Origin: Apiotrichum sp. Y4204
Lineage: Eukaryota; Basidiomycota; Tremellomycetes; Trichosporonales; Trichosporonaceae
NCBI GenBank assembly: GCA_025531455.1
Contig: JAMYHL010000025.1
Location: 496,001 to 560,000 of the forward strand
DNA: 64,000 nucleotides
Direction of reading: 5' to 3'
Shown here piece by piece: positions 35,207 to 46,927 of the stretch. Position 1 is the first letter of the stretch. Each line of letters opens with the position of its first letter. The notes under the pieces were generated by a model. That model made no database searches and was not told the DNA's origin. It saw only the letters and a program-made list of their open reading frames with translations. Both the position numbers and the translations under genes were made by a program.

Positions 35207-37198
35207 TTAGAAGTCGACGAAGAGATGATCGTAAGGACTAGTACCCGTCTTGCCATACGATGTGACATCCGCCTCTTGATAGCGGTCGAATCTTGCCATG
35301 TCAGTGCACATTGGTGAGATCTCACGTACTGGCTAGCGTCACCCTCGCCATCAATCTTGGGAACATAAGGAGCTGGAATTTCCCTGCGATACAGTTTGTC
35401 CCAATCGACTTCGGCAAACCATCCATGGGCAAAGATATCGGACGATCCAGCCCGCAGGTTACCGTAACGCTTCGTTAGGTCTCCAACCAGCAAGTTCTTC
35501 AAGAGCTCTTTGGCCAGGGCATCGAAGTATGTGGGGTAGCGCACTTTGCCAGCGATAATCTACAGTCAGTATATTAATGAACGGAGGGAGACATACCTTC
35601 TCGTAAAGCTTCATCGGATTGCCGTCTTCAGTAAAGAAGGGAGGGTAGCCAGCCTGACGAAATGAGTACTGACAGTGATGTTGAGGTATCAAACTTACCA
35701 GCATCTCGAAGATGAGCACGCCTAGCGCATACCAATCGACGCTCTTGTTGTATCCCTTTGACTGTACCACCTCTGGTGCCACTAACGAAGTCAGCGCTTG
35801 CGAGCTCCCTTCCAGAGGAGAGTGTGACTAACGATAATCCGGGGTGCCACACAGCGTCCATGTAATGTCGGGAACGTGCTTGGCGAATCCAAAGTCAGTG
35901 ACCTTGACATGTCCATCTGCGCCAAGCAAGATGTTTTCAGGTTTCAGGTCGCGATAGATGATGTCAAGGGAGTGGAGGTAGTCAAGCGCCAGAGCGACTT
36001 CTGCGGCGTAGAACTTGGCGACAGAGTTCGGGAATCGCTGATGTTAGAATACAGATTGCGAATTGACACCAACCTGGCTCTTTCGGAGAAGGCTAAAGAG
36101 CTCTCCGCCGGCCACAAAGTCCATCACCATATAAAGGTTGTTGACATCTTGAAACGTTCCCCAAAGGTTCACGAGGAACGGGTGGCGAACACGGACGAGC
36201 ATCTCCCTCTCCGAGTTTGTATGCTCAACTTGCTTCATCTTCACGACCTTTTCCTTGCCGAGTACCTTGATGGCATAGAAACGAGAGTTGTGCTTCGAGC
36301 GAACGAGATGAACGCGCCCAAAGGAGCCGGTTCCGAGTCTGTACACTGTTAGAGCCTTATTGCTAGGACAGCGAGTAACTTACGTTCGCTCGATGTGGAA
36401 ATCGGCCAAGGCATAGCGCCCAGCAGTTTTGCGAGGTTGAACGTTCGTGGGTGTCTTCGTTCCTGCTGACGATTGATTGGTAGCCGAATCCAGCGCAGCT
36501 TGGGAAGCTGCGGCATTAATGGCTGCCACTCGCGCTTGCTGCGTCGCGTTGTGAAGATTGGCTTCAGCATGAGCTGCCTGAATGTCAGTTTACACATAGC
36601 CAGACAAGCTGTACAAACCTGTTCATGGGCCTCGCGAGCCTTTTCTCGCATTCGCTCCTCATCCGCGCTTCCTTGCCGGGTCTGAGGGTTGGATTGGATG
36701 GACAGATTAGAAACATCTGCCATCTCAACACTCATAGTGCGGTTCATTGCGCCAGTGGTGTCTGGAGCGCCCTGTACACCCAGAGCGGGTACTTGAGAGG
36801 CCACTGGCGCTCCTGTTGCGGCCGCTGGAGTTCCGGCTGACACTGAGCCTTGCGGCTGACTGCTGAAGAATGTCAGATCCAAAACGTTATGAGACTCACG
36901 TTTCAATCCCATCCATTGGCACCGCAGTGTCTGAGGGTGACTGCTGAGATGGCCGCTGGGGGGAAGGTTGGATTGATCCCTGAGGCTGTTGAGCAGGCAG
37001 CGACGCCGGCGGGGGTGACTGGGCTGAAGCTCTCTGGGCCGGAGGTGGTGATTGCTGCTGCCTTATCTGCTGTGGTTGAGGCCGCGACGGACTTGTCAAG
37101 GACGATGTCGCTGCTACTGGAGAAGGAGGGTTGGAAGGCGTCTTCGAAGACGAGGCCTGTCGACGATGGTGGAACTTGTCTGATACCTTGGCAAACAT
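35207..37198 (-). CDS. cAMP-dependent protein kinase catalytic subunit
   Basis: The gene begins [14 protein letters not shown] and has a long Q/P/S-rich N-terminal extension of ~200 residues, spread over the first exons, before the AGC kinase domain. The glycine loop [12 protein letters not shown], the [10 protein letters not shown] lysine, the catalytic loop [12 protein letters not shown], the DFGFAKHV magnesium loop and the activation segment [13 protein letters not shown] (phosphorylatable Thr) are all present. The C-terminal AGC tail ends with a hydrophobic motif, HLFVDF. The kinase is the output of cAMP signalling and controls growth, morphogenesis and storage-carbohydrate use. The proline- and glutamine-rich leader is typical of filamentous and basidiomycete PKA proteins. 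The start is supported by the continuous reading frame; the exact exon joins in the leader are less certain than those of the kinase domain. Confidence 0.93.
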
Positions 37199-37703
37199 GG
37201 CTGGAACGATTCCTCGTTAGGGATATGGTTTCTGGATTGACAACAAGATAATCCGCAAGACAGTCGCCCACTTTCCCACAAGTTGATGGGTGGCCTACCT
37301 CTGGACAGGATGTGGAGAAAGAAAAGGTGGATCAAACAACGACGGCCGTTGCCCCACGACCAAAGACACAGTGCAATAGCGAGCGAAGAGAAGCTAGAAG
37401 CACTGTGCAGAAACACCACCACAGGAAAGTTGGTGACGTTCGGGATGCGCGAGGACACAAGCGATCGGGTGTTGGATGGATGAGGCTAGAGCGAGTGGGA
37501 CAGCCAGACAGAGTAGGAATAGCAACCGTGTCCTAGTTTGAGGAGGTGCTAAGAATGAGAATGGTTTGGGCCGGAAAGAAAGACGGCTGGAGGGGGTGGA
37601 GAAGCGGGCAATCAGTGGGGTGATGCTACTGATCCGACTCTGGAAAGATATTCCCGGGTGGGTGTAGCGGTCGCAACTACTAGAGTGGTGTTGGTGTTGG
37701 TGG

Positions 37704-37727
37704 TGATGGTGATGATGATGATGATGT
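37704..37727. repeat. GAT/ATC trinucleotide repeat
   Basis: A nearly perfect GAT run of about seven copies lies 0.5 kb upstream of the PKA start codon. It is likely to vary in length between strains. Confidence 0.75.
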
Positions 37728-37908
37728 CGGGATATGCTGGTGGCTTGTGTGGGGGTGGGCGCTTGATGCGGGTGATGTGACTGGCCAATCCGCCGACATG
37801 CCAACTACATGCGTTTGGGGGGGCATGTGGGGAGAGGCCACAGAGGCGTGCGCGATCGAGGGGACCAGGGATCGGTAGGGGCGCAGGGGCCAGGAGTGGA
37901 AGAGAGAA

Positions 37909-37921
37909 GGGGGGGGGGGGG
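37909..37921. repeat. Poly-G homopolymer
   Basis: Thirteen consecutive G residues follow a purine-rich run (AGAGAGAAGG), 0.7 kb upstream of PKA. Such tracts can form G-quadruplex-like structure and are also prone to sequencing error. Confidence 0.75.
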
Positions 37922-39471
37922 ACAAAGGGAGATCTCCGGTGGTGCACAGTCTGGTCTGGGTTGATCTGGTTGCTGGTTGGCTGCAACAATGCAGGTGATG
38001 TGAACTTTGGAGAACTCGGAAAAGGCACCTTTGGGCGCGCGGCCGGCACGGCATCGCAGGTCACGAGGTATGGGCCGTATGGGCAAAATGGCCAAGGGCC
38101 AGTAGACTGGTCGTTAGGGTCTCCCGGGCATCCTAGGGCATGAAGGCCCGAGCGCGGGACCTTCTCCAGCACTGAATGACGATCATGTTGATACCTCTGC
38201 ATAGTCCAAGTGCATAGGCCGCATAGGATCGTAGGATTTAATCGTTTCCACCTGGGGAAATTCTGCAGATCCTCCACACGGTCTGCGCCCTCATTTGTGC
38301 CCCCTTGTACCAACCACTCTATCTTTACATACCGGATCATCGCGACTTTCACACATTCACAGATATGCACAGGCGTACAGACCCAGTGAATTGGAGCGTT
38401 CGCGTGGGGCTCCTGTTCAGTAACAGCTGCACCTGTTCCGGCCAAAAGCACACTTTGGAGCATTGTGAAAATTGTTAATTGCTAAACCGAACACAATATG
38501 TTCCGAAGTAGAATCATTCGAATATGCGGGACTAGCATTACAGGCGCTCAGGCGAGACGCGACCTCGCTCGGGGCAAAAACGCCAGCACTGGGGTACTGG
38601 GGGCGCGCCCGGCACATTGTTACGAACCCTTTCGTCATTAGGGTTGGGCCCCGCAATCCCCAGTATCCCCATCTTGGTGTCCCCACTTACCTGGATCTAG
38701 GTGCCCTGAAAGGAATCCACCCTACTAGCCAGGTGGCTTGCACGGTTGATGCAGGCCATATATCTCTTATCAATTATCAGCGATCTATGTATGGGTGGCA
38801 TTCTGGGTTCAAAGGTGCGAGCGGCGTTGCACCCACGTAGTACTTTTTGATATCTTTGCCCGCGTTATAGGACGCCGCTGGTCTGTCGGCCTGCTGCGAC
38901 GGTCCCCTATGGAGACCGACATTCCACCATACCGAGGCAAGAGAAAATGCGTCCACGCTTGTAACTGTAACACAACTGTACCACTGCTCCACGATCTCTC
39001 TAATCTGTGAGCTTTGAGGCTGTGAGCTGTGTGTGAGCTGTGAGTGTGCATTGCCAGGAGAATTGCACTATATGCAATGTTCCCATACGCGCCATACAGT
39101 ACGTGCACGGTCGTGCGTGCGCCGTAGGCCTGCCACACAGGGACATGGAACGAGGTCAGGATCAGCTGTTTGCCGATGTCGAATACGTAATCGTAACCGT
39201 CCCGCAGGTGACTTTCAACATTGAAGGAATGATGCCCCGCCTCCACCGGCCCGGAACTTGTCCTGGAGACCATGCATTACCGTGGAGCATGCAAGATGTT
39301 GCTGATCAGATACGCACCACAAGAGCTCGGCGACCACCTGGTACAGGCTCATGGGGGGATTGTCGGGCTCTGCGAGCTCCGCGAGCTCCGCGCCTTAAAG
39401 GAGCATAGCCGTCTGCAGCAACTTCCCAACTCCCCATCCCATATTGGATTCCAACGACTCAACAGGCTACC

Positions 39472-41234
39472 ATGCTTGTCCGCGCATCGTTCAAGACCCG
39501 ACAGGCTTTGCCTCTGCTTCAGCGGGGACTCGGCCTCAGACACCAATCATCCGCCGCTGACCCGACGGTCCGTGATGGAAGCACTGCTCGTGCCACTCCG
39601 TCCCCCGCCTCAACGCAGGAGCTGGAGCCATCTTTGGGCAGCAGCAACCTCCTGAAGAGCACCCGCGAGGAGGTGAGTGATACTTCATTATCTTCGAGGC
39701 TAATTGCTTTCACAGGCCTTGGCCACAAAGGGCCTCGTTTTCACCGACGGACACGGCCTGAAGGGTCCTACGGGCAAAGGACGCGAGACCAGGAAGATGA
39801 ACCTCCACCAAGCTATTCGAGATGCTCTGCGGTTAGTTACCTCGGAAAGGCAAGCTTGCTTACTGGTAGTACCGCGTTGGTCAACAATCCTAGGAGCTTT
39901 GTGTTTGGCGAGGATGTCAAGGCTCATGGCGTGTTGTGAGTTGTCACTGTCTGTCGTTGATCGACTACGCTGACATATTTTCCACAGCCGGTGCACCCAA
40001 GGACTTGCTGAGGAGTTTGGTGAGTCACGTCAAACAGCACAGCTGACGTTCTACAGGAGAGAAGCGGGTCTTCAACACACCCTTGACTGAGCAAGGCATC
40101 GCTGGCTTTGGCATCGGGCTCGCGAGCGTAGGCGCCACGGCCATTGCGGAGATTCAGTTTGGTGACTATGTAGGTATCCATACGAATGGGACACTAGCTA
40201 ATCGCTTTTCAGATCTTCCCGGCCTTTGACCAACTGGTGAACGAGGCGGCAAAGCAGCGTTACGCCAGTGGAGGTTCATACCCTCTCCCAGGTGGATCCT
40301 TCACTGTCCGTGCTCCCGTGATGAGCGTCGGTCACGGAGGCCTCTACCACTCGCAGAGTCCCGAAGTAAGTCTCCTCTCCCTCCCCAAATGTCACTGGCG
40401 ACGTCACTTGCTGACAGTGTAGGGCTTCTTCTTGGGTGCGGCTGGTCTCAAGGTGGCAGTTGTTCGGTCGCCTCTTCAGGCCAAAGGTCTCCTCGCTGCG
40501 GCGTTCCGTGATCCCAATCCCACGATTATCTTCGAGCCCAAGGTTTTGTGAGTGCTTCACAATACTGCTTAACACATAACAGCTAACCCAATCCAGGTAC
40601 CGCGCTGCTGGTGAGCAAGTCGCTCCCTCTGGTCCACTAACGCAATCCCAGTTGAACAAGTTCCGGTTGATGAGTTCACATTGCCGCTTGAGCGTATCGA
40701 CGAGATCCGGCCCGGCACCGACTTGACGGTCGTCTCATACGGCACGCCGTTGTACACAACCCGTGGGTGCAAGTCGTATTTTCTAGACGCTAATCCCAGT
40801 CCGCGCAATTGAGCTTCTTTGCAACCCCCCTCCCAGCCTTGTGCAGTTCCTCCCTGAGAGGCTCCGCCCTCCCAACCCCGCGCCGTCGATTCAGCTGATT
40901 GATCTGCGTACCATCAACCCATTGCCTCTTGGGGAGATCACGGACGCTGTTCGCAAAACTGGGCGTATGGTCATCGTTCACGAAGCTGGCAAGAGCGGAA
41001 GCGTCGGTAACAACCTGGCTGGTGAGGTTGGTCGTCGCGCGTTTGATTACCTTGAGGCCCCCATTGGGCTTGTGGCAGGCTGGGAGTAAGTGTTGTTCAC
41101 GGACTCTACCAAAACACCCAGTTTAGTATGCTGATATCAATTCCAGTGTGCCCGTTCCCCTGGCCTACGAGAAGTTCTACCAGCCCGATGTCATTCGAGT
41201 GTTCGACAAACTTGTCGAAACTCTGTCGTACTAA
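39472..41234 (+). CDS. Branched-chain 2-oxoacid dehydrogenase E1 beta subunit, mitochondrial
   Basis: The protein of about 440 residues begins with a basic mitochondrial presequence ([19 protein letters not shown]). The transketolase-type core includes [72 protein letters not shown] and [19 protein letters not shown]. The C-terminal domain includes [14 protein letters not shown] and [11 protein letters not shown] and ends [10 protein letters not shown]. It forms the thiamine-diphosphate E1 component with an alpha subunit and degrades the 2-oxoacids of Leu, Ile and Val. [13 protein letters not shown] and the Ser-Gln-Ser motif separate it from pyruvate dehydrogenase E1 beta. Between [10 protein letters not shown] and the C-terminal domain, about 20 residues rich in Pro ([19 protein letters not shown]) form a fungal-type insertion; the join there uses a GTGGGT donor, the only phase that keeps the frame open. 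Confidence 0.9.
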
Positions 41235-41622
41235 ACAATGGAAACAGTCTGAGTTATGCATGGATCATTACATTACATACTGGATTTACTCGTCAACACT
41301 TGGCGCAACGGGGGCATGGTGCATGCATTGCAGAAAAAAGTCTGCTGATGGGATGACCAGATGCCATTATGTAAGAGCACTGCCATGAGCCAGGGGTGGA
41401 GTGGAGGCGCGCAACATCAACGGTCAGGCCAGGTGTCGCGCTGGAACGCGTGGGTTTCAGACCAGAAGGCCGCCAGATGACCTTCACAGGACATGCATGT
41501 TGTAGCGTTTACCCATTCATGCCCCCTCGCTCATTTCCTGTGGCTCTTGTCCATTCCTGTGTCCTCCTCTCCGCTGAGATCCGCTTTTGATATCTTTTCG
41601 CACTTGGAACGACAACGCGATT

Positions 41623-43290
41623 ATGTACGCTCCTCCAACTGGGCATCGTCCGCCCTCCCCTTTCCGCAATGGCGAGGGTAGCTCCTCCATATTGGAGGAA
41701 CTCGACAAGTTTGCACCGATCAAGAGCTTTGACGCGTTTCCCAAGGTATGCACCGTTTATGGATAGCTGCTAAACGATCCAGGTGCAGCCTACCTATACA
41801 GTTCGCTCCAAAAGGGGTGGCCTGTTGACCGCGGTTGTTGGCTTGGTTATCTTCATACTTGTCCTGGTTAGTCACACCTAAGTCGCTGTAACGATATTGA
41901 TTGCTTTGCTAACTTGTAGAACGATCTGGGCGAGTTCCTATACGGAGCACCAAGCTATTCCTTCCGCGTCGACCCCGGGATTGAAGAGAATCTTCAACTC
42001 AACGTGGATCTCACGGTGGCAATGCCCTGTCAATGTACGATTACATTTGTTGGGTTCTTGTTGACGAAACAGTCCTATCGATCGATCTTCGCGATGCTGT
42101 TGGCGACAGGTTGCATCTTAGTAACCACTTTTCCAAGGAAGGAGTAAGGTTTCTGTTTCCCAACACAAGCTGACTCGGAGACAACTTTCAACCCCGGCAA
42201 AGCAACGTCCGTGAAGTGGGTCGCACCGGAGAGTTCAAGTTGCTAACCAAAGGCGCGTATCGGCTTCTGAACGTATCTCGGCATCCAAGGTTATTTCAGA
42301 TTCAAGGCGTTCAACTCCCAATCAAAAAGGATCCCTTTCCGGTCTTCAAGCGTTGTTCTTGCCGAAAGGAAACCAGAAACAGCGCCATCTCGACTACCGT
42401 CCGACCCATGATGCCAATGAAGAAGGTCCTGCATGCCGCATCTATGGCAGTGCCAGTGTCAAGAAGGTCACGGGGAATCTGCACATTACCACACTTGGTC
42501 ACGGATATATGAGTTTTCATCATACAGACCATGACGGTAAGCATGTCCTTGATTGTCACGAACTGACAGACTTAGTAATGAACTTGACTCATGTCATTCA
42601 CGAGTTCTCTTTTGGTCCCTTCTTCCCCGCAATCGCTCAGCCGCTCGATGTGAGCTTAGACACCACAGATCATCGTAAGAACTCACACACCCTGGTAACG
42701 TGCTAAACCATGACAGCGTTCACTTCGTTCCAATACTTCCTCCGAATCGTTCCTACAACCTACATTGACGCCAGTGGACGTAAACTTGTGACGTCGCAAG
42801 TGGGTGAACTGATATGAACAGAGCTGACGCCTAGTACGCTGTCACAGACTACTCGCGCACTTTTGACCACGGCCGTGGTGTCCCAGGCATATTTTTCAAA
42901 TACGATTTGGAACCCATGTCCGTCACGATCCGCGAAAGGACAACATCCCTCTATACCTTCCTGCTACGCCTTGTAGGCGTGATTGGTGAGTTTGGAAGCA
43001 CAATCCATTAATACTACCATCCTCGGAAAGGCGTTCTCCAGCGCGACGCCATACCTGGTATCGGAACCGGAATGAATCGCTAATCCTTCGCAGGAGGTGT
43101 TTGGACTGTCGCAGGATTCGGTCTGCGTATCGCGAATCGTGCCCAAAAGGAAGTTGTGAAAGCGGTCGGCAAGGAACAAGATATTATCCCTTCGTCCCTC
43201 CCCGCTTCTCAGTCCACAGTTCCCTTGAAGACCAGTAGTTGGGGCGCAAGTCGCGACGTGTGGGGAGGAGATGAGTTGAAGAGACGCTAG
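41623..43290 (+). CDS. ERV41: COPII vesicle protein Erv41 (ERGIC2 family)
   Basis: The protein of about 420 residues starts MYAPPTGHRPPSPFRNG. The family signature LDKFAPIKSFDAFPKV precedes the first membrane segment (GGLLTAVVGLVIFILVL) and the NDLGEFLYG start of the luminal domain. The luminal domain includes LQLNVDLTVAMPC, ACRIYGSASVKKVTGN and LTHVIHEFSFGPFFP. A second membrane segment follows (TFLLRLVGVIGGVWTVAGF). Erv41 and Erv46 form a receptor complex cycling between ER and Golgi and retrieving escaped ER proteins. Both expected membrane helices are present. The family members are collinear; I prefer Erv41/ERGIC2 over Erv46 because the cysteine-rich luminal region typical of Erv46 is absent. 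The C-terminal tail lacks an obvious KKXX signal, ending WGGDELKRR. Confidence 0.88.
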
Positions 43291-43700
43291 AGTTGAACCC
43301 ACGAGGACAGATATGCACCAGATACTGTACATCGTTCTGGTACTGTGACTTCATAACCTTGTGAAGGCTCAGTCGTCACGTCTACTTGACTCATACGTAT
43401 TGAACCGCCTTGGGCAACAATAGACATTTCGACCAGGTCTCAAGGGCGAAGCAAAAGACTTCCACTGATGGCTTTCTGACGGAGCGAGCGAAACGCCTTC
43501 AAGCCTACTACCGCACAGGCATGACCTTCCCTTCTCCTACCCTCATGCCCCTCACTTTCCGAGTCCATCTTTCTTTTCATCATTAATTCACAATCATCAT
43601 TCTCTCTTCCATTTACCCACATACTTTGACTCACATAGACACAAGCCGTCCGTACCTCACCACACACCTCTCTCTCTGCGTTTCTCTCCTCGTACCCATA
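43291..43700. other. Spacer between ERV41 and the coiled-coil gene
   Basis: These 410 bp hold the 3' end of ERV41 and the promoter of the next gene on the same strand. The last 130 bp are pyrimidine- and CA-rich, as in fungal leaders. I see nothing else here. Confidence 0.6.
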
Positions 43701-45164
43701 ATGTCTGTCAGAGAGAGGGAGAGGCGTGCAGCCGCCAACGAGGCCCACTACAGGAACCTGGAGAGGACCGCCCAAACGAATCAAACATACATTAATCCAC
43801 CCTACCTTTCCACTGAGCATCAAGGTAATGGGATACTTTGCCTTTCACTGACTCGTCAGCACCGAACAGATTGGCGCATCACACCAGTCCTCGTTACTCT
43901 CCTTCTGTTCAGCCGACGCCATCCGACTACGCAGACGGCTACTACCACGACCGCGACCGACAGGTCAGGTCAGACAACGGCTACTACGCCTCAGAGAGCG
44001 ACCCTCAAAATGTTCACCGCCAGGTATTGCCAAGACATCTGACCATCACTTGGATGCTGATTTTACAGCATTTTCCTACTCAACCCCATCAAGTCCCGGT
44101 CTGGGGTGGCAACAGCCATCATCAAAATGGGAACAGCTTTCATCAAAATAACCACAGCCTTCATCAAAACCGCTCGGACGACGGCCACATGATTGCCCAA
44201 CTTCAGCAGCAACTCACTGAGCAAAAGGAGCGCACGATAAAACTTGAAGTGGAAAATGCTCAGCAGAAAGAGCGGTTGACGGAACTTGAGAAGGAAAACA
44301 CCACGTATCAAGAAAACGTGCGACAGGCCAAAAAGGAGTTATCGAATAGCTTAGAGCTCCAGTTAACGTTGGGGCAACGCAACACGGCGCTGGAGACCGA
44401 AGTCACCAAGCTCAAGACCGCTCTTCAAGAATTGCAGCGCGAGAAGAACGCGAGCAGCAAATGTTTTGATGAGGTACTTACCACCCACCCCGTCTCGAGT
44501 GCACGTGAATATTGACTGGTTCATTTAGGAGCAGAAGCGCTTGAAACAGCAACTGTCACGAGTAGAGGAGAACCATCGTGCGAGTGTGGCGCTGTTAAAT
44601 GTTTGCAATAACGCTGCTCAACAGACTGACCTCCAGCTCCAGCTTGAACGCGGACGCGATCAAGCTTTTCAGCTCCGCTACGAAAATGACGCTCTTCTTC
44701 GAGAGGTACAGGAACTTCGACGACAGGTGAGCAGAATGATAAGGAATTCGAATGACTAAATTCGGTAGTTGGAGAACCGCAACACCGTTAACAATGCGAC
44801 TCCCAACTCAGTTCGAGATGGGATGAACATCACGCCCCACCACTCTGTGAGGCAGGAAGTTGGTCATCAAGCTAACGTGGTCAGATGGTCAACAATGAAC
44901 ATGCACATGTCGCGATTAATGAGAGGGACGGCTTTGTTGACAGGAGGCAGGAGCGACAGGTAAGTCTATGTCTGTGGCCGTGAAACCGTCTGATTGGCCA
45001 GGTCTATTATTCAGTAGAGAAGCAGGAAGTGAGATACAACTCACTTCCAACGCGCAATGCCGCGAGGCCTCATCTCGGGGATGAGGATCCCTACGTGAGT
45101 GCCACACTGGCCAATCTGCACGCTAATCAGCGCGCAGGCCCAGCTCGAATCCGTTTTTCCCTAA
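43701..45164 (+). CDS. Unrecognised coiled-coil protein with an HQN-rich repeat
   Basis: Eight exons (43701-43824, 43860-44023, 44069-44473, 44529-44726, 44769-44846, 44885-44959, 45002-45094, 45138-45164) encode 387 residues. I do not recognise the family. The N-terminal ~95 residues are polar and rich in Tyr, Arg and Asp. A Asn/His/Gln-rich stretch follows with three near-copies of a 7-residue unit (NSHHQNG, NSFHQNN, HSLHQNR). Residues ~130-275 are a strong coiled coil rich in Glu, Lys and Leu heptads (AQLQQQLTEQKERTIKLE). The tail is polar and ends AQLESVFP. The 38-nt intron after HHS was chosen because it alone restores a long frame downstream. There is no signal peptide or membrane segment. 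A scaffold or cytoskeletal role is possible but not shown. Confidence 0.7.
44112..44173 (+). repeat. CATCAAAA-unit tandem repeat in coding sequence
   Basis: Three imperfect copies of a 24-nt unit starting with CATCAAAA encode the HQN-rich repeats of the coiled-coil protein. Copy number may vary between strains. Confidence 0.65.
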
Positions 45165-45305
45165 TTCTGTGACGATATTTGAGTCGAGAGTTCACCAAGC
45201 AACCAAACAAGAAGCAGTCCTTGATAGAGCACGCGTCCGTATGTGATCACATTCCACACATCTGTCAACAATTTCTGGAGTTGCGAACTCGAAGTGTCGA
45301 GCGTC

Positions 45306-46927
45306 TTAGTCCAATTGGGTGTAGTTACCGGGGAAGATACCCTGGACGCCATTCAGCTTGCCAGTCCACCAGTCTTCCGCGGAATCGGTGCGTTCAACGA
45401 TTTCAATCCGGTCACCTGCGTGGAACGACAGATCGCCGTGGGCCTGTAAAGTTAATTATTGGAACTTGCGATTGTCACTCACCTGGGCCTCATAGTCGAA
45501 GATGGCAGTGCAGTAGACTGTAGGAGCCGCACCAGGCTTGGGCTTGAGGGGGGGAGGGGGCGGGGGCGCCTTTTTACCCGCCAGATCCATCTTTCCTGCG
45601 GGAGCTGCAGAATAAGGGGGAGGAGCGGTGGCATTGTTGCTGCGGGACGAAGCCACCGATGTCTTGCGATCAAGGCCAGCCTTAGCGGAAGGTCCTGTGC
45701 GAGAGCCACCAGAAGCAATGCGCGACTGCTGAAGCATCTTGGCTTTTTATTAGCAGTGTCACATGAGGATAAGCAGACATACCCGTTGACACAATCCGAT
45801 TGGTAATGGATAGCGCATCCAGTTGCTCGGCAGTATTGCCTTGTTGCTCCTCATAGATCTGCTCGATGTCGCGACGTTCCAGGTCGTATTTGCCATCAGC
45901 GAACGACTGCAGCTTCTCCATCATAATGTAGAAGACGTTGAGTCTGTGTGTCAGCCAGGACCATCTGAGAAAAGGAATAGAAAGACTCACTGCATGTAGT
46001 AGAATGAGTGGAAAAGCGGGTCCACAAAGCGCGTTGCCATATGGAGGAAGGTTGGCAGTTCGGTCTTCAGAAGATTGTTGTAGTGCTCATATTCCCCGGA
46101 GGCGAGTTCGAAATCCTGCTCGACCTAACGTCAGAATGAACCATTGAACCGTGCGCACCTTGAACAGATTCTTCTCATCGCTGAGGCTCTTCTCCTTCTT
46201 CTGACGCAGCTTGTTCAAGCTGTTGTTGTGGCGGTCAAAGTCGACAAGCTTGTGGTCACGCTTCACACATGTCTTGCGAATCTTCTTGCAGATCTCATGC
46301 AGCTCCTTGCTGGGTTCCACAATACGCGACTCGATAAGGTCCAACTCGGGGGCAAGAGTCTCTGAATTGTGAGTCCGAAGTTATGAACAGTGTACAAACC
46401 GTGAAGCTCATCCATAAGGCGTTGATAGGCCGAGATATTGTTTACGGTGACTTCGGCCTTGGGAAACTTGGAGGACAAGTCGTACTCGCCACCAATCGGG
46501 GAGAATAGCGTGGCAAGCGACCCAGAGAAGCTTGATCCTGATGTGAGAAGGGCTGGACAAAGTCAGTCTCAATGGTAAAGAGATTCACGCACAAAGGACG
46601 GCGTCACGGAAGACAACAGAGTCCTTGAGAATCTTCTCAGAGGCCGCCTCCACAGCAGCAAACTTGCGCTCCCTGAAGTATTGTCAGCTTAATTCACGAC
46701 GCTAGCGATGCTATGTGTGCACACACCAGTCGTTATACTCGGCATCAGATGACTCTAAATGGTGAGCGGATCTTCATGCTTGTAGTCGATTCAGGCGACA
46801 TACTCTTGGACATGCCAATGCGACTGCCGAGATTGTGCGGAGTCCTGGGTTGTCAGCCGACGGGATACTGCTGGTACGTTGATCGACGAGACGCTTACCG
46901 CTGCAAGGCTTTGGTGAGTCCCTTCAT
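45306..46927 (-). CDS. RVS167: BAR-SH3 amphiphysin homologue Rvs167
   Basis: The protein of about 420 residues starts [20 protein letters not shown], the amphipathic N-BAR opening. The BAR domain follows ([19 protein letters not shown], then [52 protein letters not shown] and [10 protein letters not shown]), typically forming a curved dimer. After a Ser/Pro/Ala linker ([14 protein letters not shown]), a C-terminal SH3 domain ([18 protein letters not shown] ... [18 protein letters not shown]) ends QLD. Rvs167 with Rvs161 drives membrane scission at the end of actin-dependent endocytosis. The proline-rich run before the SH3 domain is common in fungal members. The stop codon is 141 bp from that of the convergent coiled-coil gene. 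Confidence 0.93.

Larger units (their letters stand above)
37199..39471. other. Long low-complexity region upstream of PKA and BCKDHB
   Basis: These 2.3 kb separate the divergent PKA and BCKDHB genes. They contain a GAT triplet run (37704-37727), a 13-bp poly-G run (37909-37921), purine-rich tracts on the plus strand, and a GTGAGCTGT-type repeat near 39007-39050. A long minus-strand open frame at 37612-38463 is rich in Pro, Ile and Thr runs and was not accepted as a gene. Much of the PKA-proximal half could be a long 5' leader of PKA; that is inference. Confidence 0.55.

Noticed and set aside
37612..38463. Minus-strand open frame of 283 codons upstream of PKA
   Set aside because: It is made largely of Pro, Ile/Thr and Ala runs from simple repeats (GAT triplets, poly-G), has no recognised domain, and lies where a long PKA leader or promoter is expected.
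39040..39408. Plus-strand open frame of 122 codons before BCKDHB
   Set aside because: No domain and overlaps the expected promoter and leader of BCKDHB; the repeat-rich end (GAGCTCCGC units) explains the open frame.
44885..44963. Alternative frame of the coiled-coil gene ending at 44963
   Set aside because: It stops soon after, while a 38-nt intron with a good donor, branch site and acceptor opens a longer frame that continues across two further introns.
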